Shown here: in pieces, positions 26,010 through 38,245 of the stretch
Numbering within the stretch: the first letter of the stretch is position 1
How the letters are laid out: every line of letters begins with the position of its first letter
Assembly (NCBI GenBank): GCA_900073065.1
Contig: FJOG01000014.1
Span: 1,166,803 to 1,230,802, forward strand
Origin: Phialocephala subalpina
Lineage: Eukaryota > Ascomycota > Leotiomycetes > Helotiales > Mollisiaceae
Direction of reading: 5' to 3'
Length of the DNA stretch: 64,000 bases
The notes under the pieces: model-generated
What the model saw: only the letters and a program-made list of their open reading frames with translations
Told to the model about the DNA's origin: nothing
Database searches by the model: none
Position numbers and translations under genes: made by a program

Positions 26010-27799
26010 GATGAGGGTTGTGGTGAGAACGTATGGGCGGCAAGCAAAGGTTGAAAGCCGGAGACCGAATCGCAGAAGTCGGCAGTGAAGAGAAACAATT
26101 CGTCGAAGTATCGTGCTGCACTATTCGGCGGAGGCCCTGGATCTTCGGTGGAGATTTCGTTCTGGGCTTGGTGAAGCTCGGACGGACTTCCGTCTTGTGG
26201 AGAGATAGATAGGTTCTGGCGCCACGATATCAAAAGTTGTGGCCGCTTGGGTCTTGAGGCTACGGGACTCGAGCAAAAGGCAGGTGATCGCCTGCGAGAA
26301 GAGGCTCGACGTCTTCGACGTGAGTGGTGCGCAATGAATTGCTCGGGCGTTTTTCGTAGATGGCGATGCAGATCCAAAGCTCAAGTTGCTGGTGGACGGC
26401 AATTGTCGGAGTTGTAGAGATGTTGTAACTGAAGATTGGGGGGGACCAGTGGTTGTGCGTCAGTGGGGAAGTCTAGATGCCCAAAGCGGTAGTCTAGGAC
26501 GTATCCTGAGGGGAGGGTCTGGGTCTGGGAGCTCTGAAAACAGCTGATTTTTGAGCGAGCGAACTGTGAAGCCAGAAGCCAGATAGTTGATAGACGGCGA
26601 TGCTGCTGGTGGCTGGTCTCTCTTCCTTGCTGGAAGGTACGAAGTACCCTCTACGTTGTACAATGCAACAACCTGCACTTTCCTCACTCTGCATGAGTGG
26701 CTTTTTTGACGAAGAAGTAAAAGCGGCACAGGTTCGCGCAGGCGACAGACGCAGCTAGAAAGTCTCTAGTCAATTTTTTCAAAATGCCAAAGTGGGGTGC
26801 TGGGTTTGCTGGATTGCTGGATTGCTCAATGAGACACCATCCACGGTGATCTCCAAGCTAACGGTGGGCTGGATTTGGCCAGAACAAATGCTGTCACGTG
26901 CCATCAAACAAGGTGGGCATGGAGACTCCTGAGCATTGGATCGACGCTCAGGACCCAAACGAGATAGATATAGAAACAGATGCATTCAGTCGTACCCAGC
27001 AGCCTCTGTGAGGTACATTGGGTGCATGTTTTGACAGTTGTCAGTGGCTGTCTGCTGGTATATTTCCTTCGATTCCTCCAATCATGGCACGTGTGCGGGT
27101 AATCTCAGTGGAACTCTCTGCAATCGTGCCGATGATGGTCTCAGGGGTTTTATCCTCCTTATCAGGCAAGACCCAACGTGCTCGGAGAAGTGGATCGTGA
27201 ACGTTGTGCTTCATTATTGAAGTGCATCCAAAGTACTTTGAGGGTGATATACGGCAACAGGTTCCGTGGATGGAAGTCTGGGGAAGCCGGGGTCATGGAC
27301 GATGGGAATATGGATATACGGAAGGTTTGGAGATCCTGACATAAACAAGAGTTTCAAGTAGTAAGTCATTGCCATGTGCTGATGTGAATCTCAGCCTTGA
27401 GAGGCTTGAAACGCAGGGAGAAAGTCTGTCTCAGTCATAAGTTAGTTCTAAGTCTTCACCTACAAGTGCAAGATAGGTTGTGGAATAATGAATAAGTCAG
27501 TGACTTGTGCGTAAAAATTCCACGGTAGCAGAACGGCAATTGAAGGAGTTTAAAGGAAAAATCAAGAAGTAGTTGCATGTGAGCCGCCTTCTGCCGCTCG
27601 AACAAGTGAGAGATGACATGAAAAAGAATTCTTGAGGTGAGAATATCCGGATCTTCCTAAAATAACTAAAGAAGAAACGAAAGCTATGAATAGTCAACGA
27701 GGGTGAAATCTGGATGTAGGTATATCTGGAACTCCTTGGAATGACTGAACAAAAGCCAGGAAACCGTGAGATAATCTAGGAGACTCGACGAGCAAACAA
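26010..27799. other. Ras2 upstream region
   Basis: This stretch upstream of the ras2 start codon has no supported gene. The first few hundred bases are likely promoter and 5' leader. Open frames on the minus strand at 25955-26402 overlap the ras2 exon and leader and are shadows. Confidence 0.4.
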
Positions 27800-28330
27800 G
27801 AGCATTGCCAATATCCAAAGAGCGAAGGGACATTCGTTCGACATTCAATAGATTCATCTCAATTAATTTGGTGCACTTCGACAAATCGAACAGCACTGTC
27901 GACATTGGTTACAAACCTGAAAGCGAGGCTGATAGCGTAGATTTGTTGCATATCTTCATTTCCAGGGACTATCTGGACATTAACTTGAATTTTCAAGTTG
28001 GGACTTGGAAGTGAGGGTGATAGGACAGTTTCGTAAGATATCTACAACTTCATCGACAATTCAGACATCGAGATTACACGTGAAAGCGTGAAATTGATTT
28101 TGTTGCACCTCGAGAAATACAAGACCATCTCGGACATTCACTTCGACTTGCAAGTAAGGTTGGTGAGCTGAATTTGTTGCATGTCGACGAATGTAACGAC
28201 GTTCTAGACATTGACACCAATCTTTAAAGCGAGCACAAAAGCGGGTTTGTTGCATATCGATATGTCCAAGACGATTTCGGACATTGACGATAGGCTTAAA
28301 CGTGAGGGATTTATTCGTTCCAATTGAGCT
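27800..28330 (+). repeat. Decayed tandem array of a ~75-bp unit (25-residue repeat)
   Basis: Five clear units begin near 27868, 27943, 28100, 28174 and 28247, and a weaker one lies near 28037. The DNA anchor is TTTGTTGCAT(A/G)TCGA followed by (G)GACATTGAC. Translated on the plus strand the units read LVHFDKSNSTVDIG, LLHIFISRDYLDIN, LLHLEKYKTISDIH, LLHVDECNDVLDID and LLHIDMSKTISDID. Each continues into a charged tail such as SEAD or KREG. The consensus is roughly LLHhDxxKThSDID with a 25-residue period (h = hydrophobic). The first two units share a frame, units 3 and 4 share another, and later units carry a stop or a frame change. The array therefore looks like the remains of a repeat-protein gene. 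I do not recognise the repeat family. Confidence 0.7.
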
Positions 28331-28966
28331 CGAGAGAGATTGAATGACAAACAACGAAACAATCTTCAATGTCTATCTAATCTAACCAAGGATATTGAGC
28401 CTATCGCTCTTGGTATGTATCTCCATTTCCAGACAAGGAGACGGCAGTCCCGGTGATGTGTGTATACGACACCATTACACAGGACCATATCATATCTTAA
28501 TGATGGCTCCATTAATTCAGACATGAAAGTTTGTGACAAGCATTGAACAGGGTGAACCATGACATGTTTTACATTAGCCGCAAGGTACAAGTACCAGTGA
28601 CATTTCCAGGAAGTCAACTTGTCCCCGACGACACTGGCAAGTAGTATATATAGAAATGAGACAGACGACGATGAGGAACAAAAGACAGCAACAAGGTTAG
28701 CAGTGAAAGGAAGAGTGTCACCAGGATCCACGTATGGGAAAGATGCTGCAGAAAGCGTTGTCATCATAATATTCTATCGAAGACAGTGATCAAGGAGCCT
28801 CCCTATATCTGGTAACGTTCCAGAAGGATATCACCAGATTCCTTGCGCCGTCCCGATCGCCCATAAAAAGTGTACAATATAAACAAAAGAATCCTAATTC
28901 GTCATGTGCAAGGGTGCGGTCGAAGCCGTCAACCCTGTAGATGGATCATCATCCAGCGAGACCACA
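28331..28966. other. Intergenic, opy2 downstream region
   Basis: Sequence between the decayed repeat array and the opy2 stop codon. The minus-strand open frame at 28366-28767 has no domain. No gene is supported. Confidence 0.4.
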
Positions 28967-30228
28967 TCATTCCTTCACTTCGTTTTCATCCCCAAAGGGT
29001 GTGCCCGGTGATTGCCTGCTCTCCCGCTTGGCCTTTTTGGCTTGAGCCTCCTCAATCACCGCACTCAAAGTGCTGTTGCTGTTCGGACGATGGGCTGGGT
29101 TGTCACTGAATGGACCTTGCTCGAGCGAGGGGGTGTCGTCGATGATGGTTATGGCGTTTGAGTCTCGGCCAAGAGGGCTTCGAAGTGGAGAACGCCCTTC
29201 CTCAGCGATCGAGTTGGTGGGAGAAACCTTCTTCGGCGCACTGACAACTCGAATAACTTGTGGTCTTATTGTAGTTGCGGTTGCAGTGCTTGCGTTATTC
29301 AAGAATGTGGAGCCAACACTGAAGGCGGGACTTGGTGGTCCTTGAGGACCATATCTGCTATAGTCGACGCTTGGAACCGGAGGTGTGAGGTCTCCAGTTG
29401 AGCTGTTGCCATTTGACTTTACGCTGACCAACGCCGGCTTGCCTCTGATCACGGTCTGAGCTGGAACAGGAGACACAATGGCGTTCTTGCCATAGATAGT
29501 TGATGCCACACTGGTGCGGGCGTATGAAGTCCTGTCACTGATTCCAGAGTATGTAGAGTCTCGGAGGTCGCCAGGCATGAAGAAGTGCTCCTGTTCGTAA
29601 CGTGGAGTGCTTGCACCTGACAATGCAATTGGGATCGGAGGAACAGGTGGGACCAGGAGACCAGGCGTTGATGGGGCTGAACGATTTGTAACACCAGGGA
29701 TATAGGCGATTTGGATGATATTGGACGCTCGGGTCAACACTGTCGAGGCAATGGAGCCAACGGTATGCGTCGAGGCTCTTGCGTCTCTCCTCATAGTGAA
29801 ATCCTTCTCGGCGGCCTCTGTCTCCTCTGGATCTTCAGCCCAATTTTCTTGCTCATATTGTTGCCGTTTGGTCTTGATACAGAATCGCCAGACGAGGTAT
29901 GTCACTGCCGCGATCACTGCTACTCCTCCGATGACTCCGCCGGCAATGGCACCTACGTTCGGCCCAGAGCTTTTAGATGTTGAAGATGAGCTGATGGTCG
30001 ATGGTGCTGCAGACGACTCGACACATACTGTGTGCTGACATTGGTCGCAGGTCGGTGGAACGAGAGAGCAGATCTGATTAGAGGGGCAAGTAGGGCATGT
30101 TGGCGACGCATCACCGCATCCAGTCACGCATCGTCGGAAGAGAGACTCGAAGGGAACTGTAGTTCAATTAGCATGATTATTGCAAGATTGGGTGCAGGAT
30201 ATCGCGGACCTCCAGCATAGTACGCCAT
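28967..30228 (-). CDS. OPY2: Opy2-like membrane anchor of the HOG pathway
   Basis: Single-pass plasma-membrane protein. In yeast, Opy2 recruits the Ste50-Ste11 module for HOG and filamentation signalling. The short extracellular part is Cys-rich with CxxC pairs (CVTGC, CPTCPSNQIC, CDQCQHTVC), the signature of the fungal Opy2 N-terminal domain. It is followed by a Ser/Thr stretch and a Gly/Ala/Val membrane helix (VGAIAGGVIGGVAVIAAVTY) with a basic stop-transfer (KTKR). A cytoplasmic tail of about 300 Ser/Pro-rich residues completes it. The predicted start is ATG at 30226-30228 (MAYYAG). A 19-nt first exon is joined over a 53-nt intron (30157-30209; branch GCTAAT, acceptor CTACAG) to VPFESLFRRC; total 402 residues. 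The donor, GTCCGC, is poor, so this first exon is less certain than the rest. There is no cleavable signal peptide, as expected for the family. Confidence 0.85.
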
Positions 30229-33062
30229 CTCGAACGATCGCAATTATCAATAGAATATGCTTCAGTCGCGGTCGTAAGCGTGATTGACTCGAGCGTTCAA
30301 GTCGTATGGTCGATGGGTATAATGGTGATTGTAGATTAAGTGCTCGTCCTCGAATGTGTGTCGTCGGGGATTGTCAGACAGAGGCTGAGTTGAACGACTG
30401 ACGAGCCGGGCGAGTGTCGTGAAGATTGGGAAATAAGGCGTATCGCTGATACGGTGCCTTCGAATTCTTTGACACAGGAGTCCAGAGTGAAAGAAATGAA
30501 TTGTTCGAAGGTATGCGGCTTGCGGTGGTTGTCGGAGGAGCAGTAGGCTACGGTCGCAGAGAGGTGAATGGATAACGAGTGTGATTAGAGAACAAGCTCT
30601 GTTGAAGTCGTGAAAAGTTGCGCCACGACTACATGGACATCGACGTCGAGGTGTTCGACTCCAGCGACGACCTTCACGATGTTGCGAGGGGATTCGTGGT
30701 CGTTGTGGATGATCTTTCTTGACTGGTGTTCGATGTTGGGAGAAGATCAGCTCTCAGCGAAGTCGAGAACCGATCGACATCGACGGAGGGTGAAGGATGG
30801 GGCTGCAATTGGCAACGTGCGAACTAAAGTTTCTTGGGACTAGTTTGCGGCCTTTCCTCCACTCTATTGGCCAGGCACAGGAACGTTCTGCCCCAGCGTG
30901 GTACGGAAGATTACAGGTTTATGCGAGATGGCCCAGGGCTGTCAAATAGGAAGCCAGAAACCCCTCCGAACTTATATTGAATAACTTCCCATTGCGGAGA
31001 AGATACTTTGTCCTTGTACAATAGCAAAGTTCTCTCCATCCTTAATCAATCGAAGCAAGATTTTGACCCTCGATCCCGGGACCATTGTTTGGATGAATAT
31101 GAATGATACGTATCAGATGCTTTCCCGTGATGAGGCCATTTTCAGCACTGCGCCACGATATCGTTTGTCACACAAAGTCTCACCTTTTTATCGTGACCAG
31201 AAACACAGCAGACAAGGCACATATGGGATCAGTTTCGTCCAATTGTCCCAAGAAACAAGAAACATTCTGCAAGGCCTGGTTTCAAGATGTCCTCAATACC
31301 TACCGATATGTCACCTCATCCTGTAGACGAGATCAAGGACGAATCTCTTCGGTTGTTATACAACCAGAAAGCTTGAGGCAAGACCAAATCAGATCCTGTT
31401 TGTATTGCCCATTCAGACTGGATATGGTGCCTTCACGCTTCGAATCATATCACGTGCCTCGAGAGTCCCTGCTGCCAAAAGACAGACTCCTGCATCTCAA
31501 GAGGGGCTGGTTGAACTCCATTAGACTACCAAATTGTATGCCATAACCTGATGAGCGTCTTGTGCCAAGTGTTTGTTGCACACTATCCTTGTCGTGACCT
31601 CGTAACCAACTGGCTCGACCTCTCGTTTCCACGAGTACTTGCAGACATACTGTACATGTATGAATTGACTCCACCTTGATAGGGCTGACATTTCTCATCG
31701 ATCTCTTGTCATCGATCCAACTGAGACTGCCAGCAGTCTGACAACATTCATGCATGCGGTACATTGAAAAAAGAAATATCCTCAAGAACTGCGGGTGCAA
31801 TTCGTCTCAGACACACCCATTGCAGCTCATCCGTCAGCTGAATGAACAAAACCCACACCAAAACAACTAGACGACAGAAAGGATACACGATCGAGATCCT
31901 AATCTCTCATACTTGTCAAGAGCTGCAAACTACTGCAGCAGACATCTTCAGCTTCTCATCAAAAACCATCCAAAGGCACGTGATATAAGCCCCCCCCCTG
32001 AAAATAGCGGCCGCTATTATTTTAGATCAAACCTGCTTTCACTCCACCTCTTCAAAATGAGATAACTCTTCACTCCAAAAACTCCTCGGATTCTCAACAA
32101 ATTGAAGCAAAAATTTCATAGTCTGATGGCGGATATTGCACCGTATTTGAGCCTCTTTCTCCCTTGAGAGACCAAATCTGGGTCGGCACAGCCACAGCAG
32201 TCGCCCAACGAGGCAATCCACACTCCAAATTTGCGGGAACTAACTTTGCCAAAAATAGCTGACCCCTGTATACGATGACACAGTCAGCCGTCAGTTTCGA
32301 ACAGTGGCGTTGAGGCAAGAGTACTGCGGCGTCTGCACTCTGCTCAGCGACGAAAAAAGACCTTGACACTGAACATTCACAGAGATGCCTGAATAATTTT
32401 TGCAATTGACTGTCGTAGTCTGCGTGATTGTGTTCTGTGCTGGAATATGAAGTTGACATGCCGATCTCGTTTCACATTTAGGTTCAAAAATGGCCAAAAA
32501 ATATATCAGACCTGTCAAGGGACTGCAAAGCCAAATGCAAGAAAATAGGGGCATACAGAGAGCTGCTTGCTGCAAGCTGAACAAGTAATCGCTGCATATC
32601 GGCGACTCCTAAAGATTGCCTCGGAAAGACCCTGAGCCAGAGCCTTGATTCAACCATTCGTGGCGGTGCCAGTTCTGGTTCGCACCTCGTGTACGGAGAG
32701 CTTCGTCAAGGCGCGCTAACCCGCTTTTCCTCCTTTTAGGGCCAAGATCAGATCCCAGTGAGACCTCTTCTGCAAACCAAACAAAGCCTCACCATCCCCC
32801 TCTTTCTTTCTTTCTTTCTTCCTCCCTACGAAGACATACAAAAGCCCTCCGCTGACCCTAGTATTCTTCTCCTCCTCTAAATACTTCGCCATTCCCAGGG
32901 CCAGACAGTTGGCGACGTCATTTGTCAACCAGTCCCCTGAATCTGGCACATTCCAAGTTCCGCAGTCAACCGCGACAACTTGAATCATCGACACGCCCTA
33001 TTAACCCTACAATCAGTCTTTCGTTTCTCCATCTCCCAGAATAGTTAATAGGCAACATCAAC
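30229..33062. other. 2.8 kb region between opy2 and chitin synthase
   Basis: This region separates two divergent genes and should hold both promoters and leaders. No gene is supported. It contains a run of nine C (31990-31998) followed by a 16-bp palindrome at 32003-32018. A CTTT repeat and pyrimidine-rich tract near 32800-32825 lie about 240-260 bp before the chitin synthase start, as is common in fungal promoters. Confidence 0.4.
32003..32018. other. 16-bp perfect palindrome
   Basis: AATAGCGG directly followed by its reverse complement CCGCTATT, in an AT-rich setting. It could be a dimeric-factor site or chance. Confidence 0.5.
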
Positions 33063-35917
33063 ATGTCCTACGCCCCTCGAAATGAGGGTGATCCTCGAGA
33101 GCACCAGCTCCAGGATCTTCCACCAAACAGCGTAAGCAAACTCAACTCCCACCATCAATCACCATCACCTAACGTGGCTCTTTCCAGTACCACATGCCTC
33201 CTCAAGATGACGAGGAAGGAAACCAGCCTCTCCTTCATACACAACCACCTACCGGCGGTCCCTTTGGCAGCCCATACGACCAAGGCGGATTACGGACAGC
33301 AACACCTCCAGTGAGACCAGTATCTGCGTACAGTCTTACTGAGTCCTATGCTATACCAGGCGGAGCACCAGCACCACAATACAGCAGCGAGTATGGCGGA
33401 AACTCTGAATATGGCCATACACTCGAGGATAATCCATACCCTGTCCGAACCGAATCCCCATACAGCAGATCTGAGACTAGCTCAACTGAGGCATGGCGAC
33501 AAAGACAAGCTCCCGCCGGTGGTCTGAAGAGATACGCAACCAGAAAGGTCAAGCTTGTACAAGGTACCGTTCTGAGTGTTGACCATCCAGTTCCATCGGC
33601 CATCAAAAATGCTATCCAGCAAAAATACAAGGGAGACTTGGAGGCCGGCAGCGAGGAGTTCTCGACTATGCGATACACTGCAGCCACCTGCGATCCGGAC
33701 GAATTTACGCTCAAGAATGGTTACAATCTGCGACCTGCGATGTATAACCGACACACCGAGTTGCTCATTGCAATCACCTACTATAACGAAGATAAGAACC
33801 TCACAGCTCGTACCCTGCACGGTGTTATGCAGAATATCCGCGATATTGTTAATCTCAAGAAATCTGATTTCTGGAATGTCGGCGGTCCAGCTTGGCAAAA
33901 AATTGTCGTCTGCCTTGTTTTTGATGGTATTGATCCCTGCGACAAGGAGGTTTTAGATGTCTTGGCAACAATTGGTATCTACCAAGATGGTGTTATGAAG
34001 AAGGATGTCGATGGAAAGGAGACCGTTGCCCACATCTTCGAATATACTACACAATTGTCTGTTACCGCGAATCAGCAATTGATCCGACCTACAGATGAGG
34101 GCCCAACGACCTTGCCTCCTGTGCAGATGATGTTCTGCTTGAAGCAGAAGAACAGCAAGAAGATCAACTCTCACAGATGGTTGTTCAACGCTTTCGGTCG
34201 TCTGCTGAACCCCGAAGTCTGCATTCTTCTCGATGCTGGAACCAAGCCTGGCCCGAAATCTCTGCTTTCCCTCTGGGAAGGCTTCTACAATGACAAGGAT
34301 CTTGGAGGAGCTTGTGGTGAAATCCACGCCATGTTGGGGAAGGGGGGCCGAAAATTGCTGAATCCCTTGGTCGCAACTCAGAACTTCGAATACAAGATTT
34401 CGAATATTCTCGACAAGCCACTGGAGTCGTCTTTCGGGTATGTCAGTGTGTTGCCCGGTGCATTCTCAGCATACCGTTTCCGAGCTATCATGGGTCGTCC
34501 ACTTGAGCAATATTTCCACGGTGATCATACGCTTTCCAAGAAGCTAGGAAAGAAGGGTATCGAGGGAATGAACATCTTCAAGAAGAACATGTTCTTGGCC
34601 GAAGACAGAATTCTGTGTTTCGAGTTGGTCGCCAAAGCCGGTTCAAAGTGGCATTTGACCTACATCAAAGCTGCTAAGGGAGAGACTGATGTTCCTGAGG
34701 GAGCCGCAGAGTTCATTGGACAACGTCGAAGATGGTTGAACGGTTCCTTTGCAGCCAGTATGTACGCCGTCATGCACTTCGGCAGAATGTACAAGTCCGG
34801 CCACAACATCATCCGCATGTTCTTCCTCCACATCCAACTGCTTTACAACACCTTTTCGCTTATCTTGTCGTGGTTCCAATTGGCATCTTTCTGGCTCACC
34901 ACAACTGTCATCATGGATCTCGTTGGAACACCTACTGCCGCATCTAGTACGTCCGCTGAACATCACGGCTGGCCTTTTGGTGACACAGCAACTCCCATCA
35001 TCAATACGATTCTCAAGTACCTCTACCTGGCCTTCCTCCTTGTCCAATTCATTTTAGCACTCGGAAACAGACCCAAAGGTTCCAAGGTTACTTATCTCAT
35101 ATCCTTCGTTGTCTTTGGCGCCATCAACGCCTACTTGATTGTTCTGTCAATGTACCTGGCTGTTCGCGGTATCCATGGATCTTCTATCAAGACAGACAGC
35201 GTTGACGACTTCTTCAAGAGTTTCTTCGGTGGCGATGGAGCTTCCGGTGGTATTATTATCATTGCGCTCTTGGCTACCTTCGGACTGTACTTCATCGCAT
35301 CCTTCATGTACCTCGACCCGTGGCACATGTTCCACTCTTTCGGCCAGTATCTGCTTCTCATGTCCTCCTACATCAACATCCTCATGGTCTATGCCTTCAG
35401 CAATTGGCACGATGTTTCCTGGGGTACCAAGGGCTCGGACAAGGCTGATGCTCTCCCTTCTGCGACCACGAAGAAGGAAGATGGAAAAGGTGCTGTTATT
35501 GAAGAAATCGACAGACCACAAGAAGATATTGACAGTCAGTTCGAAGCTACTGTCAAGCGTGCTTTGAAGCCCTTTGTGCCTGAGGTTGAGGTTGAGAAGA
35601 AGACCCTTGAGGATTCGTACAAGTCTTTCAGAACCAAGCTTCTCATCAGTTGGATCTTTTCTAATGCTTTGTTGGCTGTCATTATCACGAGCGACAGTAT
35701 TGACAAGTTCGGTTTCAGCGTAAGTAGCAATCTGATATCTGACTCTTAATTACCCTGCTAACAATTTCCGCAGAACTCAGATACCGCAGCAGTCCGCACA
35801 CAGAGATTCTTCACCGTCCTCCTGTATGCCACCGCTGTCCTATCCTGCGTTCGTTTCATTGGCTGTGTTTGGTTCTTGGGACGCTCCGGCATCATGTGCT
35901 GCTTCACCCGTCGCTAA
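33063..35917 (+). CDS. chsB: Chitin synthase, class III (ChsB/ChsG type)
   Basis: Processive family-2 glycosyltransferase that makes chitin at the plasma membrane. Exons are 33063-33131, 33188-35719 and 35774-35917, giving 914 residues. Both introns are phase 0 with GTAAGC/GTAAGT donors. The disordered N-terminus ([14 protein letters not shown]) leads into the chitin synthase N-terminal region. The catalytic core shows [72 protein letters not shown] and the product-binding [10 protein letters not shown]. Membrane helices follow. Class III is assigned because the core and the [13 protein letters not shown]...[13 protein letters not shown] block look like ChsB/ChsG rather than class I/II. The last exon encodes the final membrane helix ([20 protein letters not shown]). 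The ORF without splicing would lose 23 N-terminal and 47 C-terminal residues. Confidence 0.95.
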
Positions 35918-37624
35918 GCCCTCAACCGACTATATTTATCATGACAAAAGTTCTTGATTTGAGACTTAATGGCAAAAGAACCGCTAGGCAATTCAGGTTC
36001 TGGAAAGCGTGGATGAAGACTTGGAAGAATAGCCGGCCTCCCCTGTTGTATGCTGTAAGATTACTCGCATGTGGATGGCTTAAGCTTTGCATTTACACAT
36101 ATTGGGTGGCGTTCTCGAGATTTTTCGAAAGCTGATGGAGAGAGAGAAAGCAAACTGATGGTTGGTTCGATGATGTTTGTGTTGTTATTGTCTCTGGCGT
36201 AGAAATTGAATACCCTTCGTGCCTGGAATTTGTCCATGTTTTATGAGAGAGTGTGATTGTGAAGTAATCTCGGATTCGGAGTCCTCGAGTGAGGGTGTGC
36301 AATTTCAAGTGCTTGAAATGATTTCGGGAACTGACAGAAGTACGATGGCCTTCCTATTGCTCGAGATTGTCAGCGAAGAATTCTTCAATGTCATGTCTAG
36401 GCAGGGTGACTCGGCACTCCATCAGAGCAGAGAAATAGGACTTGATTTCTGGCAGTCTTAGATGATGCAAAAGTTGTTATAGTGATGAACCTCTTAATTG
36501 TTCCAGAATCCAGATATTCTCCCTTTGAAGATCTCTCTCGGGAGGCTTATTACTTACAACACATACAGGCAAAGCTGGGCACTTATCGTCATTCTTTTCA
36601 TATCGTCACATCCAGTCTCACATCGATTTTCTGCTGTCAAGCTTCAAACTGCTCTCATTTCATTTGCATACTGCCGCATCTGAAATTTGACAAAGACTGC
36701 CGTCTTCCTAGGAGCAAGTGTGACGTCCGCAGCAAGTATGGACACAGGTGGAGAGTAGTACCACATGCGCTATCAGGTGCATAACCAACGTTGTATCTAG
36801 TAGAGATTAGATAAACGTATCGTTTCGTATGAAAAGATGCTTTTATACTCGTAGACTCCTCTCACTACAAATTAGTAACCTAAGAGGAGTGGGGCACGCT
36901 ACTCCACCTCCCTCTAACTGCTCTGATTAATATTCATTCACTCCGAAAGTCAAAGACTGAGAGATGCAAACAGCAGGATATCTCCAGTATTAGCGAGCAA
37001 TTAACAAGATATGAACGGCTACAGGGCAATTCTGCAACGGTACGATGAGTTCAAACAAATACATTATGTTATGGACGATGGTTACTGTCTACTTCCACTT
37101 CTTGGACCCTCTGATGCGCTATTCTATTGTCTAGCCCGTCATAAGAGATTCTGCCTTCTGCATACCCTGTGAGGTTCTTAGAACTTCCTTTGCAAGACCT
37201 CTCGTCTCTGCTTCTTGAAAGACAGTCATTTTCGCCCCTCATCTCGTTGTCAACTTTTACCAAACGATGCCGATAACGTCTAGAAACGACATTTGAAGAC
37301 CAACTTGATTTTTGTTTCTGTGAGGAGGTATAGATTTTCGATCCATTGGTCCTAGTCCCCCCAAAGTCCTAATGCGTAATATGTAGCAAGTGAGATCTGA
37401 ACCTATCGTTGTGTTGCAATGCAACAGCCGTGCCAATGACGCGTTGCTGAAGTGACTCGTAGGACATAAAAGCACCCGGAGGTGAGCAGTGGTTTCCATC
37501 ACGAGTGTTCGGTTCCGGTCCACTCCTCCGAAGCTTCCCACTACATTGCATAGCCTTTCTCGACTGCTTTCCAATCAATAGTCCGAACCTTTGGATCCTT
37601 GTACTCCAGAGAACCTTGCTTAAA
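35918..37624. other. Intergenic region after chitin synthase
   Basis: The start is the likely 3' UTR of chitin synthase. No open frame with recognisable content follows up to the 2EXR-gene stop codon. Confidence 0.4.
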
Positions 37625-38245
37625 TTACTGCTGGACGACGTCCATCATTGAGGTGAATGTTCTGATAGACATTTCTGGCCTACTTTCCAGCATAGATACC
37701 ACAAACGCATTGGTGTTGTCTCCAACTGCAAAGATGGTCTGGAGACCACTAAGATGAGCGAAGTGTTGACTAAGGTATTGTTCTGCTCGCAACCAATTGA
37801 CATCCATAGCAAGATATCGTATGAATGCCAATTGCTCTTCCGGGACAACGGCCGTGAGTTCAGACCAGTGAGGGTGATTGAAGTTGCTCGAATGCTGCCG
37901 GACAAGAACGTCGAGAGCCGGATTAAACCTAGATCCACCATGTCCGGGTGATATACAGCCTCCTCGAAGGCGTAGAAAAGGCATATCATAGGAGCCGTCG
38001 AATAGCACGGGATACCGTGGGAGGAACTCGTCTCTCGACTCCTGGTGTACTTGGAGGACGCTTGGAATTGCTGTATAATCGCCTGTATCAAAGTATGGTT
38101 TCCCTGAAAATCTCAAGACATTATTGCCAAGGAACTCTATTGACGCGTATCGAGCGTTGAGAGTGTGCTCCTAAATCTTTAACCGCAGCTCGATGGGAAG
38201 CCCGGTGAACTGATGGAAGGACAATTCTGCGGATATGGTTGCCAT
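37625..38245 (-). pseudogene. 2EXR-domain protein gene with one premature stop
   Basis: From ATG at 38243-38245 the minus strand encodes 206 residues with a single interruption. The 2EXR domain (named for its two E-x-R motifs, abundant in fungi) is visible: FTGLPIELRLKI, then stop, then EHTL, followed by AIPSVLQVHQESRDEFLPRY. The interrupting codon is TAG at 38171-38173, exactly where the family has Trp (LPxELRxxIW). TGG to TAG is a G-to-A transition, equivalent to CpA-to-TpA on the other strand, the change that repeat-induced point mutation produces. Everything before and after is in one frame, so the loss looks recent, or it could be a sequencing error. No splice sites that would remove the stop were found. 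Function of 2EXR proteins is unknown. Confidence 0.7.
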
